A DNA stretch of 64,000 bases from Paracyclopina nana (taxonomy: Eukaryota; Arthropoda; Copepoda; Cyclopoida; Cyclopettidae): contig JAGUCH010000004.1 in NCBI GenBank assembly GCA_019096065.1, forward strand, positions 1,488,001-1,552,000, given 5' to 3'. Below are positions 19,301 to 34,300 of the stretch, piece after piece. The notes under the pieces are model-generated. The model was not told where the DNA came from. It searched no databases and saw nothing but the letters and a program-made list of their open reading frames with translations. The first letter of the stretch is position 1. The number at the start of each line of letters is the position of its first letter. A program made the translations under genes and the position numbers.

Positions 19301-22300
19301 ATGATGCTTTTCAATGATCCGTACTGATCTGATAGTCGATTATACTAGCGCAGTTTTGAGAACAAATCTACTGAATTGTAAATGCTCTAAAGAATGGATT
19401 GTGGGGTCGCGAGGGTGGACCCTAGGGCATCAGTCAATGTCTACACAATTCCAGAGCATCTTCAAGTCACACGCCCACGTCTGGCACCTTTTTTTGCGAC
19501 GAGACTACAATCCAGCTAGAAAGTACTGTATCTGTCTCATTACTAGCAGCAAATTCCATTTGTTTTTAAAGGCAAATAATTGTAGGTGGCGCTGCTGCTG
19601 TTGTTTTGCAGTCGCGACTGCCGAGCCGGCCCGACCTGCCGTGCAGCCCGGAGTCAGCTGCCAGAAATTTAAAGACGGCTCTAATGCACATTTTCATCGA
19701 TCAAGAGTGCGCGGCAACTTTGTTTAGCCCGGAAACAGTTCTGGGTAAATGGCATGTTAACAGCTCCTCTATCTATCTATAGCTACGCGCTTTTTGCCAC
19801 TTTTGGGTTTCTCCAATGAAGTGAAGAGAGTGTGAACGACGTCCACAGGATCGCCCCCCTTTCTCAACAATTGATGAATCACAAAGTCAATGAATGTTCA
19901 CGGTTCATCTACGGCCATTGCTATCTATGCTATATAATAGAGGCTCTGCTTTTGAAGAGAAAATTCAGCCATAAAATTGCAAAGTTTGCCGCCTTCAAAA
20001 GCTTTCTAATTGAATTATTCTGGGGCGGAGATAATGAGGCCATTATCCCAAATGAAATTATAAAATGGCTGCATGCACCATTAATTTTGAAAGAATTTTT
20101 CTGGTGATCATCCACACAAACCTTTGGCCAATCTCCAGAGCTGTTTGGATGAAAAAACTCCCGTGGCTGTGATGGTGTCATTGCAAATCACGCCGTTATA
20201 CGGATTATGCGGATAGCCTGCAACACAAAATAAGAGGATATCTTTAGTATTTGTGCCATATGTGAGCAGTTCTTGTCAATGTCCAATAAAGCTAAATCTC
20301 CCACTAAGATCAGATGATAATAGATTTTGACCTGAAATGTGCCAACGCAAAGCTCTGCTCCCCTGCACACATATAGCATATACAGTTTATATGAAGTGTG
20401 CGACGCAGTAGGGTGAAAGCGTAATCAATTGTGCTTTAGCATCGGACGTCAAAGGCAGAAGATCACTTCAGTGTTTACTCCAATTTGCTTCTAAAGACAA
20501 CTACTTCATATAAGCACCATTCACTGCAGCGCCATCTGCTGATGTGGTAGGAGGCTGTTTCCTTATTTATGACTCTTGCACACATTATGAGCAAAAGGTT
20601 AAGGTATCATCTCCGCTCAAGAGGGGCCATATTTTTAGGGGAACCACTCGAGCCTGTTGTCAACCACAGCAAAGCATTTTTAGGCCGCTCTCGATGATGC
20701 GCTTAGATGTTGTGAAATTGATTAGAGCAGCAGCAGCCAAATCGGGCTCTCCCACAATTTTTGGCCGTCATTCAAAAATTCCGACTTTTAACTATAAGCA
20801 CATTGCCAGCTTCTCGTACTACAACACAGAGAGTAAGCAACACCTCATAGTGATTTGGGAGCCAACTGGCAACGAATCTATGGGCGACGGCCGCTTGAGA
20901 CAGAAAAATCTTGGCTCAAACCTCTTGATTACTGCAAGTTCAAGTTCAGATATCATCGAGAGCCAATTCCAAGCTAGACAGGAAAGCAAAAATTTCTTGG
21001 CCACTGTCCATTAGCACTGCAGGCAAAACAGATGTTTTTACTCAACTTTGCTATATAGGCAACCGCATATCATAACAAAGACATGCCATCTACCGGCATT
21101 TTTGAAGAAACACCTGAGAGCTCAAAATCAAGTTTCGCTTTGATGAGTCAAGCCTCTTTTTTTAGGTCAAATAATTACCATAAATGGCTACTTTTATTTT
21201 ACTCACAAGTGTCTTAGGGTTATTGTATACTAAAAACCATTTTATTTTTGCATCATGAAGTGATCTTGATTTCACTTATTTGCTTGGGTCTTTATTTCGA
21301 GGTACTACTCGAGTTGCAAAAAAGCGGCAACTCAGTTTTCTACTTAAGCAGCGTCACCTGAAAGTCCCAAATGTTGCCCTAATAGACCGCTAGGATCGCC
21401 CTACATCAATGTTGTTGTAATGATACTAATGTAAATATATTCTTAACATTCGCGGCAATTTGCGTTTTGAGGCCCACAGAGGGCAGAGCACGCAAGCAAC
21501 CAATCGCACTCAATCACAATGTTGTTGTTTCTACTCAATTGCAGTTGGCGCGAAAATTCAAATTGTATAGCGTGATTGATAGGATTGCAAAATAGAAAGT
21601 TGGCATCCATCTTGATAATTGATTTAGCACTTGGTCTTTTCAAATGCACCAAATTAGGGGCGGAAGTTTTGCCAGCAGAAGAAAATAGGTTGGAGTCTTT
21701 GGCAAAGGCCAACCAGATTCTTTGCACAAGCCCTCGAGCGGAATTTACATATTTGGCAAAATCTTCTGCCGTGGCTACCAAAACTCGTCGTTTTTTCTCT
21801 CCACGAATTTAGAACAAATAATTTCACTCTGGTGCTGCGTGAAGTGATAACATTCAAACTCCTATTGGCATTTGTGTATGCGAGAAGATTTCTTCTTTGG
21901 CAACTGCCGCCATTTTCAACGCACAGTGTGAAATGAGGATATGCTATTGCTGCGGCCCATTTCGGAGCAACTTTTCCCCCTCTGTTTCCCAATGTGATCA
22001 TGATTACTACTGCTTCTTAAAAAGTTTGGCTCTATATATTGTTGTGGCTAAAGGTCTTCTACTCGAAACGGTTATGACAAACATAAAGTTCACGCTGGAT
22101 TGAACTGTACATAACCCCCTTTTTGCAGCCTACTACAAATGCCCCACCAGACGCGCACATTAGCAGGCCATAAAAAATGCAAATCCACGGCTAGATCTCA
22201 ATTGCGGATTCATGGCGAAAATATCTCATTAGGAGCTTTTTTGAGCGCAAACAAAGTTGTCTGGTCGGGATGCCTCATACATTTAAAGAGTTTTGGCACA

Positions 22301-25300
22301 CTCACGCCGGCATTGTCGGGAAGAAACAAAAGGCTCCTGAATTTAATCCCATTTCGAGACTTTAGCTACAGAGAGCATCATCATCCACTAAGCTGTCAAT
22401 TTCGGCTCGCCGGAATTCCCTAATTGGCCTGAAAAATGGCGACTCATTTCATGCAGGTCAGGGGAGCGCGCCACGTGATTGGTCAGTTTTGTTTACGTTT
22501 GTTGCCGCGAGCGAGCGGCCGTAAATCTTGGATGATTGCGCGCTCATTATTTGCAACTGGGCTGATTTGTCATAGAAAGTGAATTGGCCATGTCCTCCTC
22601 AGCAGTGGATGTGATTAGGTCAGTTGGCAATTGTTATGGAAATACGAGCTGTCCCCTTTCTTTCTTTGACATGTCAGAATCCTAGTATATATATGCACGA
22701 GATGCTGGACATAACATGCGCGCAGGCTAGCTACTACAGTACATAAATAACGCGCCTGAGATCTCTTGGCACGGGGAACAAAAGAAGAAGAAGAAGAAAT
22801 TTCTCCCATTGAAAATATGTGTCTCATTTCCGCCTCAGCCAAAACATTTACAAATGAGGATGGATAAGCAGAGTGGATCCAAAGCTACGTAGCTTTATTG
22901 GCCATAAATTGGGAGCTGCAAAGTAAGCGCCTAACAAGCCAACAAACTCGGATCAAATATTCATGGTGGCCGAAATTACTTTCTTACGCCAGCCTTTCAT
23001 CAAGATTTACTTTTATGGCGACTTTCACAATTGAAATTTACTGAATATGGCCTCACCTGTTTTTAGAGCAACTATATACATAGAAAAACATCATTTTTAG
23101 CTCGAGTTAAGAATAGACATGGTGAAGATAGGTCGAGATTGATTGGCACACTGGGGTAAATCCCATTGGAAAAAACCCTTACATGCCAGTAAGACCTTCA
23201 TATTATGTGGTTATTTTGGCACTAAGCTGCTCTTCCCCACTGTGAATGGTGCCAGCCATGCATTTTGTCCCTCATAAAAACCCATGTACACATATGAGAT
23301 ATGCGATCTACATCTAATCTTGGATGTGACGCCTCGTTTCTTTTCCCTTTCATTTCCCCTTTAGCAAACTAGCCGGAAATAGGCAATCACATACGTACAT
23401 AAGGAAAAAATACCTTTCAGATTGAGTCCTTGATGCGAATGATGATTTTGGTCGTCCAGCGCCTCTCTCTCCGCTTCCGACATTTGATCTGAAAATGTCA
23501 AGATTAATGCATTAAAGCGTGTCGACTAATGCTGTTTGCACTGATGCGGTTGCACAGCTTGGTCTCCTCGAGACTCTGTATATGGAAAAAATAAGTGCTA
23601 ATAGAAGAAGCTAGCTTCAATTCTCCCCGCGCGAGACTCAAAAATTCCTAATTTTCTGCTCCATCACGCATCACACTAATGTCCTGTTCATGTGCGCCCC
23701 AAACTCCTTAGAAAAATGCACGAAAAACGCCTCAAGGAAAGGAGAAAAATTGTCTTATGACAAGCGCCAGCTGATACTAATATAATCAGATCGACTTTAA
23801 GCCAACTTGAAAGTAAATAAATCTAATTTTGGCTATTCAGTGCTCCACATTTTTGAGCGAAATCAATTGTTAAATTTCCTCTTTTATCAAAGAAACGTTA
23901 CGAAAGGTAGTTTGTTTTGAAATATGTTGAAAACCATGTGACAAAATATAAAAACGTTGCTCTGCTACAAGCTGAACTCGTAGAGTGGCAGTCAGCAGCA
24001 GCAGATTCACTTATTCTTAACGACAATTTTTCCATACCTTAAGGCATTCTTAATACATGAACAAGGCATAAACAAACGGCAGCGTAGTAATTTAAGTGCG
24101 CATCTCGAAAATGAGTGGAGGATCTCTACACAATGAATATAGCGCGAGGTGTCACTCCATATGAATATATGACCACTCTCTTCTTGTAAATCAAAACATC
24201 CACGCGAGCAGTAATCGATGCCCAATATTTTCGCCACGTGGGATCAACTTCCGTCAACACTTCCGTTGACAGTTCCGCACTCATGGCTCTCTAAGGATTT
24301 CCTAGGACTACACATGGGTGTCCATTACTCAGCTGCTAATAATAAAAATGGCAATGATGCATGACACTTTCCGAAAGAAGCAGCAAAGTTTTGCCAGCCT
24401 CAATAGAAATAAGGAAAGTCGGTCAGGCTTTTTTGCTGACTGACAAATGGAGAGTGAGCTCAGCTGAATGTGGAAGTAGCCAAAACACCTTGTTTGCTCA
24501 GATGGGCTGCTTTCTACTCTCGGTGGACATCGTTCTGTTTACGGCTTTTTCGAGCTGTCCCAAAAATTAGAAGCCATTTCGGCGAAGCAAAGATCCAATC
24601 AAGTGACCACACACATTTTGCCACTGCCATCTTTATTGGCTCCTATTAGGAGCCAACCTCAGGCTTGGAATTCACCAAACACAACATTGCTTTCACTTCC
24701 CAGCTAAGAGTGCAATTATAGAAGATTCCAGCCAGATCCAGCTATTAAGAGCTGATTTTTACTTGGGTCGTAATTTGCAAGATTGGTGAATTCGGAGAGG
24801 CGTAGAAAATCCCCACCATACTGTCCCTGATGTGTATCTCTATAAGCTGGAGCAGAGGGTCAAAACTCGTGCCACGGCACAAAAAAGGCTGGCCATTCGG
24901 GATTAAGTTTGGCTTTCCCTCTATGTCGATCACTCTATACAGCCTACAACGGGTTGTCCACATTACTGAAACAGTTGTGTATGCATGGGTGGAATTTGGT
25001 TATCCACGCCAGACTGAACAATTTGATGTTGATGATGATGAAGAAAGGGGATCGGTTGACAAATTGGCTATGTCCACCCAATCGTGCATACTTGATCAGA
25101 GGAGTTGATTGTCAAGTGGTGAAATACAATTACCATGCGAGTTGACAAAGTTGGCAAGGAAGAGGTCCAGCTCACGCACGGACACATTGATGTGGTAGGG
25201 ATTGACGCACAAGTTGGGGAGCAAACAATCGGGGGACTTCTCCAGCCGCTCTCCATCCGTCGACTCCAGGGGGACCGCTTTGAACAGGATCACTTGGACC

Positions 25301-28300
25301 AAATCAAGGCGCCAGACCTGAAAAAAGCAAACACGTTGTTAATTATATCATCGCATTCAATGATCAATCCTGGTCGAAGAGGTACCTTGTCGGCTTGTCG
25401 AAGACAGTCGATCCGCCTCATTTTGCCCTTTTGATCTGGGTTTGACAGGACACACATGGCCGGCTTCTTGCCCGTGATGGATAGGACAAAGTCCTCGCGA
25501 CACTCTTGAGAGATGTCTTTCCGGAGCTTTCCCAGGAGTCGCGAAGCCCATTTTTGCTTCACTTCCACTTTTTCTGCCTGAACGAGTGACGAAAAAACAC
25601 AATGATAGTATCAGAGCAGCACTTTTCCCATTGTGTGCTCCAGTATACGGATGTCAATCACTTTGCTAGCTGCTGCTGCTGCCAACAGAGTCAAACAGCC
25701 AAGATTTTGGCACCTCTCAACATGCTCATATATTTGCTCCCATCTTCTCAACTTTCTTAATTGATATTTTGCTGTTATCGGACTCGCGTCTGCTGCTGCT
25801 GATGCTGAGACGAGCATTTGCATTGCAAATTCTCAATGAACTTCTCCAGATTATCGGCAAATGCGTTGATGAAATAAAACTCGAATGGGGAAGCGAGATT
25901 GACGATAATGACGGGAACGAACTGTCACTAATGCTCAGCTCTAAATTTCACAGTATATACTAATAGCAGACGGGGATTATTGAGCCAATCCAATCACCTA
26001 ATGAGAAAATTCAAAGCTAACGAAAACCTGGCTTTCGCAGCGATGACCAAGATTGCATTTTCTCCTAGTACACTCCATCTTTTTATGATGTCCAAAATGG
26101 CGGCTTTTGTGGTTTTACGAGTTGAATTCGAATAAACAGCAGCAGAATGGCGATGCTCGAATTAATGGCGCGTGGAGATGAACAGCAGCAGCAGAGCGAA
26201 AAAGGAAATTGCTACACAAAAACAGGGTGATCTACCAAAATCCATACACTGATTTCAATCATAACCCGGCATTAAGGCAGCAGCACAGAACCACATATTT
26301 CAACAGGAGGGAAAATGCTTTTTGTTGCTGAACAAACGCTAAATTAATGGCTGCGTCGTTTGTCTTACTGCAGCAAATCTGCTACTACATTGCAGGATTT
26401 GTACCTCATTTGTTGCCACTTTTTTTTTCACCACCTAAATCTCCCCGCCACATTTCATGCTGAATTAGAGCTACAAATTGCTCAAACACTAAAGCTACAA
26501 TTTTGCAAGTACTGCCACCCTGTTGGTAACATCTCTCTGACGGGTGAGTCAATTTGCCCACATATTTATTTATGGGCAAGTTGAGATATGTATGAATAGT
26601 TCCTACAATTCTACCTTTGTGAGTGCTCTATCAATTCTTAAACGAGCGGAGCGCACGCAGCAATTCTACTTTTTACTAGCTGTTTTGAATAAAGGCGGGA
26701 TTCACAGCGCCATCTATCCCGGCAAATTGAGCAAGCACATTTGACCTGGCTGCACAACATAGACGAGCAAAAATTGGCAATTGCTTGGCTTTGGGAGCAC
26801 TTTTGAGCCAAAAACTTCATAATATGTCATAATCTACATACAAAATGGCACCCTTTCAGGCCATAAAACCATAAGCAACTCACGCAAATTTCCAAGCTTT
26901 TCAGTGTTGTTGTTTTCTACCCTAGCTCCGCCGATCAGCCAATCAAATTGCCGCCCGCAATCACGTGACTAGCCCAAAAAGCGCCATCTGGCGAAAAAGT
27001 TTGTCCCGCCACTGGCTTATTCAATCGCGCACTTTTACAGCATACAGAATTCATAACAGGTCGTAAAAAAGTGATTTGCCTTTGGATGTCTATCTCTGGA
27101 GAGGAAGGAGGGTCAATAATAATTCTATTTGAGTCATAAAGCCGCAATGCACGATGTTCACTTACCATAAGCTCATCCCTGCATCTTCGTTCCTCTTCCA
27201 ATGACATCCTCTTTTCATGTTTCTTGAAATATTTCCTCTTTGCAGCTTGCAAATTAAACCACGTGTAGGCGAACGATTTGACATGGGGCAACAAAGCCTC
27301 GATAAAGGGATGAAATTCATCCTGCAACGCAAAAAAAGGAGAGTGATGCAGCATGTTCCAAAAATACATACTAGACGTTTCACAAGTTTGATAAATGAGT
27401 AAATTGGAGTTGTTGCGATAGGTGAGTGTCCGCCCACCAAAGAATCAAGCTTCTGTCATTTGGTATGAAGGAAAACCAAGCTGCTGCTGCTGCTGGCTAA
27501 AAAGTGGATAACTGGGTGCAAAAAATGGCATGGGATTTTAACTATGAGCCGCGTTCCACCTGGTTAATAACATGTTTATGCAACACTAATGAATATCTGC
27601 TGCACCCGCGAAAAGGCTGCAAAAACCGATGTTTTCCACTCATTTGATAAATATGGAACATTCGCTATTCCCACACTGTTCATTGATAGCATTCCACAGA
27701 GATGTATTACACACATCTCTCGAGAATGCAGATTACCAAGATGGATGGGCATGGTTTTTAAATAGATTCCTCTGAAAACGCGATTTGTCATAGCCAGGCC
27801 AGAAAGTCATTAGGAGCTAATTCAGGCAGAAGAAGAGGACTCTTTCAGTAAGGTCATGTTTACCTTGCAAACTTGAATGGGTATAATGAAAGTTGAGAGT
27901 CAAAGGAGTTCATCAATCACCGCAGCAGTATATTTGTTGATCAAGCCGGCTGAATTAGTTGCCAAGTTCGAGTGCATTGCGAGCAGCAAAGATTTTGGAC
28001 AGTTGTCAAAAATTGCGGCAGCTAGACTGCGTGTCTCTATATCATAATATACGCGCAAACTTGGCCGACCTTGAGCTCCTACTTGGCACCAGTCAATCTC
28101 AAAAGCACTTTTCTTCAGATGATGGCACCCTTTTTGTTCTAGATCAGATAATTCTTTAATCAACTCCATACTCTGTTTTCAGCCACCAGGTGGCGCGCAC
28201 AACAGCCCAGGCAGGCAGGCAGGCGGGCCGAATTGGCCGCAGTGTGTTGAACGTACGAAGCGCCGCCTGGTGGCGAAAACTGGCAAAATAAGGGAGACTT

Positions 28301-31300
28301 ATGCGAGCACAAGATTATTGTCAATTACTTCATCATTTTGCCAAGATGATGGAGCATGGAGGCTCCACACAGTCCAGAAAAAAAGATGTATGTTTGCGAG
28401 ATGACATAGTGTTCTTGTTGCCACGATTTTTTGCTAGAAGCTTCAAGACTGAATGCATCTCTCACACCTCCCCATCTCTCGCTGTATGCGAGCTGGCTAC
28501 ATTACAAGCACAAATTAGCCCTATTTGCTTAAAATATGGCAGGTCATCAGCCTTGATTTGGCAGAGTTTGACAAATCACCAAGTCCTGCCAATCTCTGAG
28601 AATCGATGACAAATGGCACTACAAAGCAGAAAAGATAACCAGCATTTAGCTGCACAGCAAAAAAGAAGGGAGTTATTACGTGTACTATAGCAATAGTTTT
28701 GAAGCTTGTTAGGCTCGCAAAAAGCCTAGCATGGTCAAAAAGACTGTGATGGATGAGATAGTTTGCAAATTACTACACATGGCCCAAGGCCCATTTGTTG
28801 TTACCCCAATTGAAGAGATTTTGAGCGTTTCCCCCCCTGTGTATAATAGCCAGACTACATTAATACATTTTTTTCTAACCTCAATCTTCCGCCAGATGGC
28901 TCAATCAATTTGGTCCAAACTTAATGGCTGGACATTACTCAGGGAACATGATTTGGGCAAAAAGTCCACTAATTAGACGGCCGGGTTGTACACATCATCT
29001 TTAAGAAGTGTTACAGTGATGGTTATTCATGTATTTGTATCGATATCATCCTCAAAATGGCGTCCACGCCCTCTGGAATGCGGACTTGGTAGCCAGCAAG
29101 TTTTCAAAAGTGGCCAACGCCTTCGCACAACTGCAAATGAGATCTTTGACCATCTTGTAGCACTGCTCCACAGTGTGCTAATTAATTGATGCGCGAAAAT
29201 CAACGTTCAAGCATACGGCTCCGGATTTCTAAACTCGTGATCATCCTGAGTGATATGTGAAAGGCTCGGATTATTGTTATTATTCAGTTTGTGCCAAGAA
29301 GAAAGTGCAAGAGGTATATATGTGGCTTGCCAAAAAAAATTACAAGTCTGCTGACCTCTTAAGATGGAGTTGGAGTTGGCGGTGCAAAAAACGGAGCTGA
29401 GCATTAAATCATGAAAATCGTGCTCATATTGATCCTGCCTGCGACTAATTGCTTCATTATGGCCCTTGCCTCGTTGAATTATGAGAATGTATGGTGAGAC
29501 TTGTCTCCATGAATTACTTAATAGTGACCAAAGGAATTTACGAGTTTGTTATAAAGCCTACGTGATAGTTAGTATTTTTAAAGAGCCCGCTAGGGGGGCT
29601 TGAAATCCGAAATGCTGTTCTGCTCACAGGGAGTCCCTTTGAATAAATCACGCAAGTAGAGTCAATGCACAATGGAGCGGTGGCACAATGAAACCCGATG
29701 AAAATAAAAGCGCTGCTGCCATAAAGTGGGCTTATTCTGGACACTCAAGCCCTCCAAGAAAACTCATTGAAAAAAATTGAAGTGCCCACAGTGTTGCTCA
29801 GATTTGCAACAGAGACAACTCTGTTTTACCGTCAAGCCTAGTTTCGAATTGAGACATTAACTTTTTTCCGCCAAATCATAATGTAAACAACAGGGGGCAC
29901 ACGTGGCCGTCAGCTGACGCGCGACAGCTGACTAATCAACCCATCCAGAGGAACTAGGGTTGACTAAACACCATTGCCAAAGCGAGAAATGATGCACGGT
30001 ATTTAGCAGCAGGACTTTTTTAGGCTTGCATGTCTTCATAATTCACCATTCTCCACTAGCCTACTTGTGAATTGTCATTAATTCAGTTGTCAAACTGGCA
30101 AGCAGGAGATTTTTCCACTGGCTTTTGTTGCCGGACTTGAGAGAAAAGTGTTGATGCCAATTAAATCATTTGCTCAATTAGGGTGGCAATAATTACTCCA
30201 CTCAGATTTCTCGGTCTGTTGGCCACCAAACCAAAGCTTCTTCATTCAATGCAATGTGGTTTTTTTGCGCGTGGAAGTCCGCAAAATCCATTCATTTCGT
30301 GATGATCAGCAATCGGTTGAGCATGAAGCGCTGGAAATTAGCACCTTTCAAATAATATCCAAGAAATACTGCTCTTCCTTTTCTAAATGGAAATATATAC
30401 TGATTAGTGGCTTAATTAGCCAATCAGTATTTACATACAAGCTCTTCCCAACTCGTGGGTGGAATAATACTGCAACTACGCCCGATTGCAACTGAAGTGT
30501 TGAGAAATCCTTACGTATATAATTTAGCTCAGGAGCAAGACGACTACTCGCATTTACGTGCGGAAAAATTGCCATAAATCAACCTTTGGCCTTTCATCCT
30601 TTAGCCACCATTAGCCAAGGTCTAAGAGGGTCTATAAATTCAAGATGGGGGCAATTCCGATCCCCCAACAACCGGTCAAGAAGGGAGTGTCTGGATTTTA
30701 CGACTTTCTGACTCAGAACTACTACTAGTTTATTGTCTCTCTCATGTGGATGTGTGTACGGAAAATGGAAATTGAGCTCAGCTACTGCATTCATTTGTGA
30801 CCGAATCTCATTAAGAAGGACACTACTGCTACTATAACTGGACTGTCACTTCTTTGTCACTTGTGCAAACGACTCTCTTGGGGATATTTATATCGGCGGT
30901 CTGACTATAGAACTCCTACTATTAGAGAAATTATCGCATGTCCACCAACACTTGCCCCAAGCTCCTATAATATACTGCTATACACCCTCCACCTTTAAGA
31001 TGACAAAATCTGATCCATGTCCCACCAATTCTGGTGCTAATGAGCAAAATGGACCCTTTTTGCACACTCCTCCAGCCAGCAAGAAGAGCTGTCTCCTATA
31101 ATTAGTGCCATCCATTTCAGCTGAAAACAATTCATATGAAGGTTAATTCGGCGTTGGTGTATAACGTTGCCACAATTTGTGGCAGCCGAGGCCTTCAAGA
31201 TAAATGAGCTCAGATATTGAACTTGTTTGCGAAGGTGTCAACCATTTAGTAGCCAAGAAGTGAAGCAGACATTCATCAAAACTTTGCAACAGCATACAAA

Positions 31301-34300
31301 AATACTCTTTTCAATACAGCTGACTCGAATCAGAAAAATCAGCTGACTGCAAGCTGAAATCAGCTGACTGCAAGCTGAAATCAGCTGACTGCAAGCTGAA
31401 ATCAGCAGACTGCAAGCTGAAATAAGCTAACTAAGATGAAATCAGATGGCTGCAATATGAAATCAGCTGACTAAGATGAAATCAGCTGACTGCAAGCTGA
31501 AATCAGCTAACTAAGATGAAATCAGATGACTGCAATATGAAATCAGATGACTAAGATGAAATCAGATGACTGCAAGCTGAAATCAGCTGACAGCAAGCTG
31601 AAATCAGCTGACAGCAAGCTGAAATCAGCTGACTGCAACCTGAAATCAGCTGACTGCAACCTGAAATCAGCTGACTAAGATGAAATCAGCTGACTAAGAT
31701 GAAGTCAACTGACTGCAAGCTGAAATCAGCTGACTAAGATGAAATTAGCTGATACCAAGTAGGAATCAGCTGATAATTTATTAGCTAACTTAAAATGGCG
31801 TCATGATGAGTTTTCGGCTCAAAATTCAGTCATGACAGCTGACAAAGCATTGATGCATCGGTTGAACTACCGCAGCTTTACGAAAAAACCATCCAACAAT
31901 TCGTCGATGCAAAATTACTGTGGTCAATGAGACGCGTCGAAACTCGTCAATCCTGAAGTCTTGTAACCATCGGACTCGTTTTGGAAGAAAAAAGCGCATC
32001 ATATATTTAATGAGTAATTGTCCAAGGCAGAAGCATTCATTTGTCATCATTGTACTGTCAGACACGTGGAATAAAAAATGGGCAATCGAGATTAAATTGA
32101 CAATTGCGTGGCCTAATTTTTATTGCACACATTACCTGGTCACGCCAAGCACAACGCGCACTTTTTTTTCAAAGCAGTTCTCTCGCTATTTCTACTTGAA
32201 AAGAAAAACATCACGGAAAGCATGACGGACCAAGCATCATGAAAACTCAATCCATGTAAATTTGGAATCCAATTTCGGAGCTGCTTCTGAAAAATACCAG
32301 CAGCAACTGCTGCTGGGCTCCAGATGATGATCTGAGATATTCAATTGGACTTGTGGTAAAATGCACACAGCAGCAGTCTGAGATTGTTAAAAACCATGAC
32401 TACCTATACAAGCTAGAAAGAAACAATATATATATATATTTTTTGTCAAAATATATAAGTCAACTGCATTTTTACAAAGTCAAAATCAGCTGATTGTTTA
32501 CATAGTCAGCTGATTGTTTAGAAAGTCAGCTGATCTGTTTGATTAATGGTCAGCTGATTGTTTACAAAATATACTATATATAGTACTTGTTTAGGCAGCA
32601 TGACATCCTCTTTTTCACTGGGAAAAAATTGAAAATTGATAGGATTGATAGGTATAAAATGAGCCTCTCAGCGTCCACATTTGTCTTGTCTGATATCACA
32701 CGCTCCACGTGAAAAGGGGTAGCCATAAAAAGATGTCTTTTCAATACAAAAGTGCAACGGACACTTTATGACACCCCCCAGTTGCATCTCAGGGTGGAAT
32801 CTTTTTTGATAACCCCTTCTTGGCACCAGACCATGAAAAATGACACTCGGGTCTCTCAAACTGGGGTCCACCAAGAATTTTTGGGGATGGCCCGAGAAAA
32901 AGGGGAGGGTGGGAGTGCCACCCCCTGACCATTACTCAGACACACAAGTCGCATTAAGAATGCAGGCCGAGTCATAAAGCCATAAAGTGGATTTTACAAA
33001 TTATATGCAGTACCCTAGCTGTAACTGGGAATTCTATCAACTTGATCCATCAATGGAAAAAAAGGGCTGCTGCTCTTTTTGCCCTCATTATTGGGGGGCA
33101 ATTAATGTGACCTGATGCCATCTATTGGTAGCAATAAACGTTTTGTCTCCAATCAATCAAGAAATGATCCTTGGATGCTCTAATAAAACGTCGTAGCAAG
33201 GAGCATTTTTGCCTACTGCTCGTTCGTTTTTCAGGTTATTATTATTATGGTGGAAAATCTGTCTAGACATGCACTGACCTCTAAAGAAGCTGACATGTTG
33301 AATGCAAAGCTGTAAAATGACTGCAGTTCGGGTCGTAAAGCAGACTCGTCTTCAGATTATTATTGTCTTCATGGTCAAATGTTGTCAAATAACCCCTTTC
33401 CCCGATTTGGCAAAGGGTTTTTCCCAATCTCTCTCTTCGACAAAAGGAGCGAGAAATTCGCTTCTTCACGCTCATTTTGGGGCCTTTGACCTCCGTAAAA
33501 AGCCTGAGAATTTTTTTTTCTAACCCAAAACAAAAATTTTCGGGTATTTTCGGGTACTTTTTATCGCGATGTCATTTGACACGTCCAGAAGGGGCGTGGA
33601 CAGATTTACTGCTCTGCAATTTATCCTGTATACGTAGAACACTGTGGATGTGTGTGTTGGTTGGTGGGGGCGTTATTTGCCATCCGAGCCGATTTAGAAA
33701 TAGATGAAGATAGTGAGAAATCCCTCTAATGGGAGTAATCAGTCGGGCAGCAAAAAGAACTCTCAACAGCTAGGGGACAGGAAATAGGATCGGACGTCGT
33801 TTTCCATTTCTGTGAATGGCCTTGTTAATGGTATGAATCAGGGGCTAGGTATACTAGATCGTAATTAATTATTGAGTGTCATCTGCAGAGGAATTTATGC
33901 AAATGGTAAAACATTAGCTGCGGGGTTGACCTCCCTCGCAGCCCATTGAGAAAACAATGGCGAAACAAATGATGAGCGTTGAAAATGGGTCGCTGACATG
34001 AGAAAACCACCAGGTTTATATAGACTTGATTCTTGGCAACCTACAACAGCTGATTCATCATATCCACGGCTTTCTTTTGACCGAGTGCTACGCTACACAC
34101 ATTCATCCTTTATGCTCTTCTCCTGCAGCTAGAAGATATCTGTAAGCCATGCTACATAAAAAAGGCTTGGTCCTAGCCTGGGTTTTTGGTAGTTACTCAA
34201 TATTGACTCATCATGCCTTTTAAATTTCAAGCACAACCACATGCAGCTGACAAAATGGTCAATTTTTAAAAAATAGCTAGCTTAAATTAAAAAACACAAT

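Noticed and set aside
20544-21014. 156-codon plus-strand frame in an NFI copy 2 intron
   Set aside because: Alternative start only, no domain, contains low-complexity intronic sequence.
21699-21712. TTGGC(N4)GCCAA, candidate NFI autoregulatory site
   Set aside because: NFI needs a 5-base spacer for the full palindrome; this has four. A similar TTGGC(N6)GCCAA at 44625-44640 has six.
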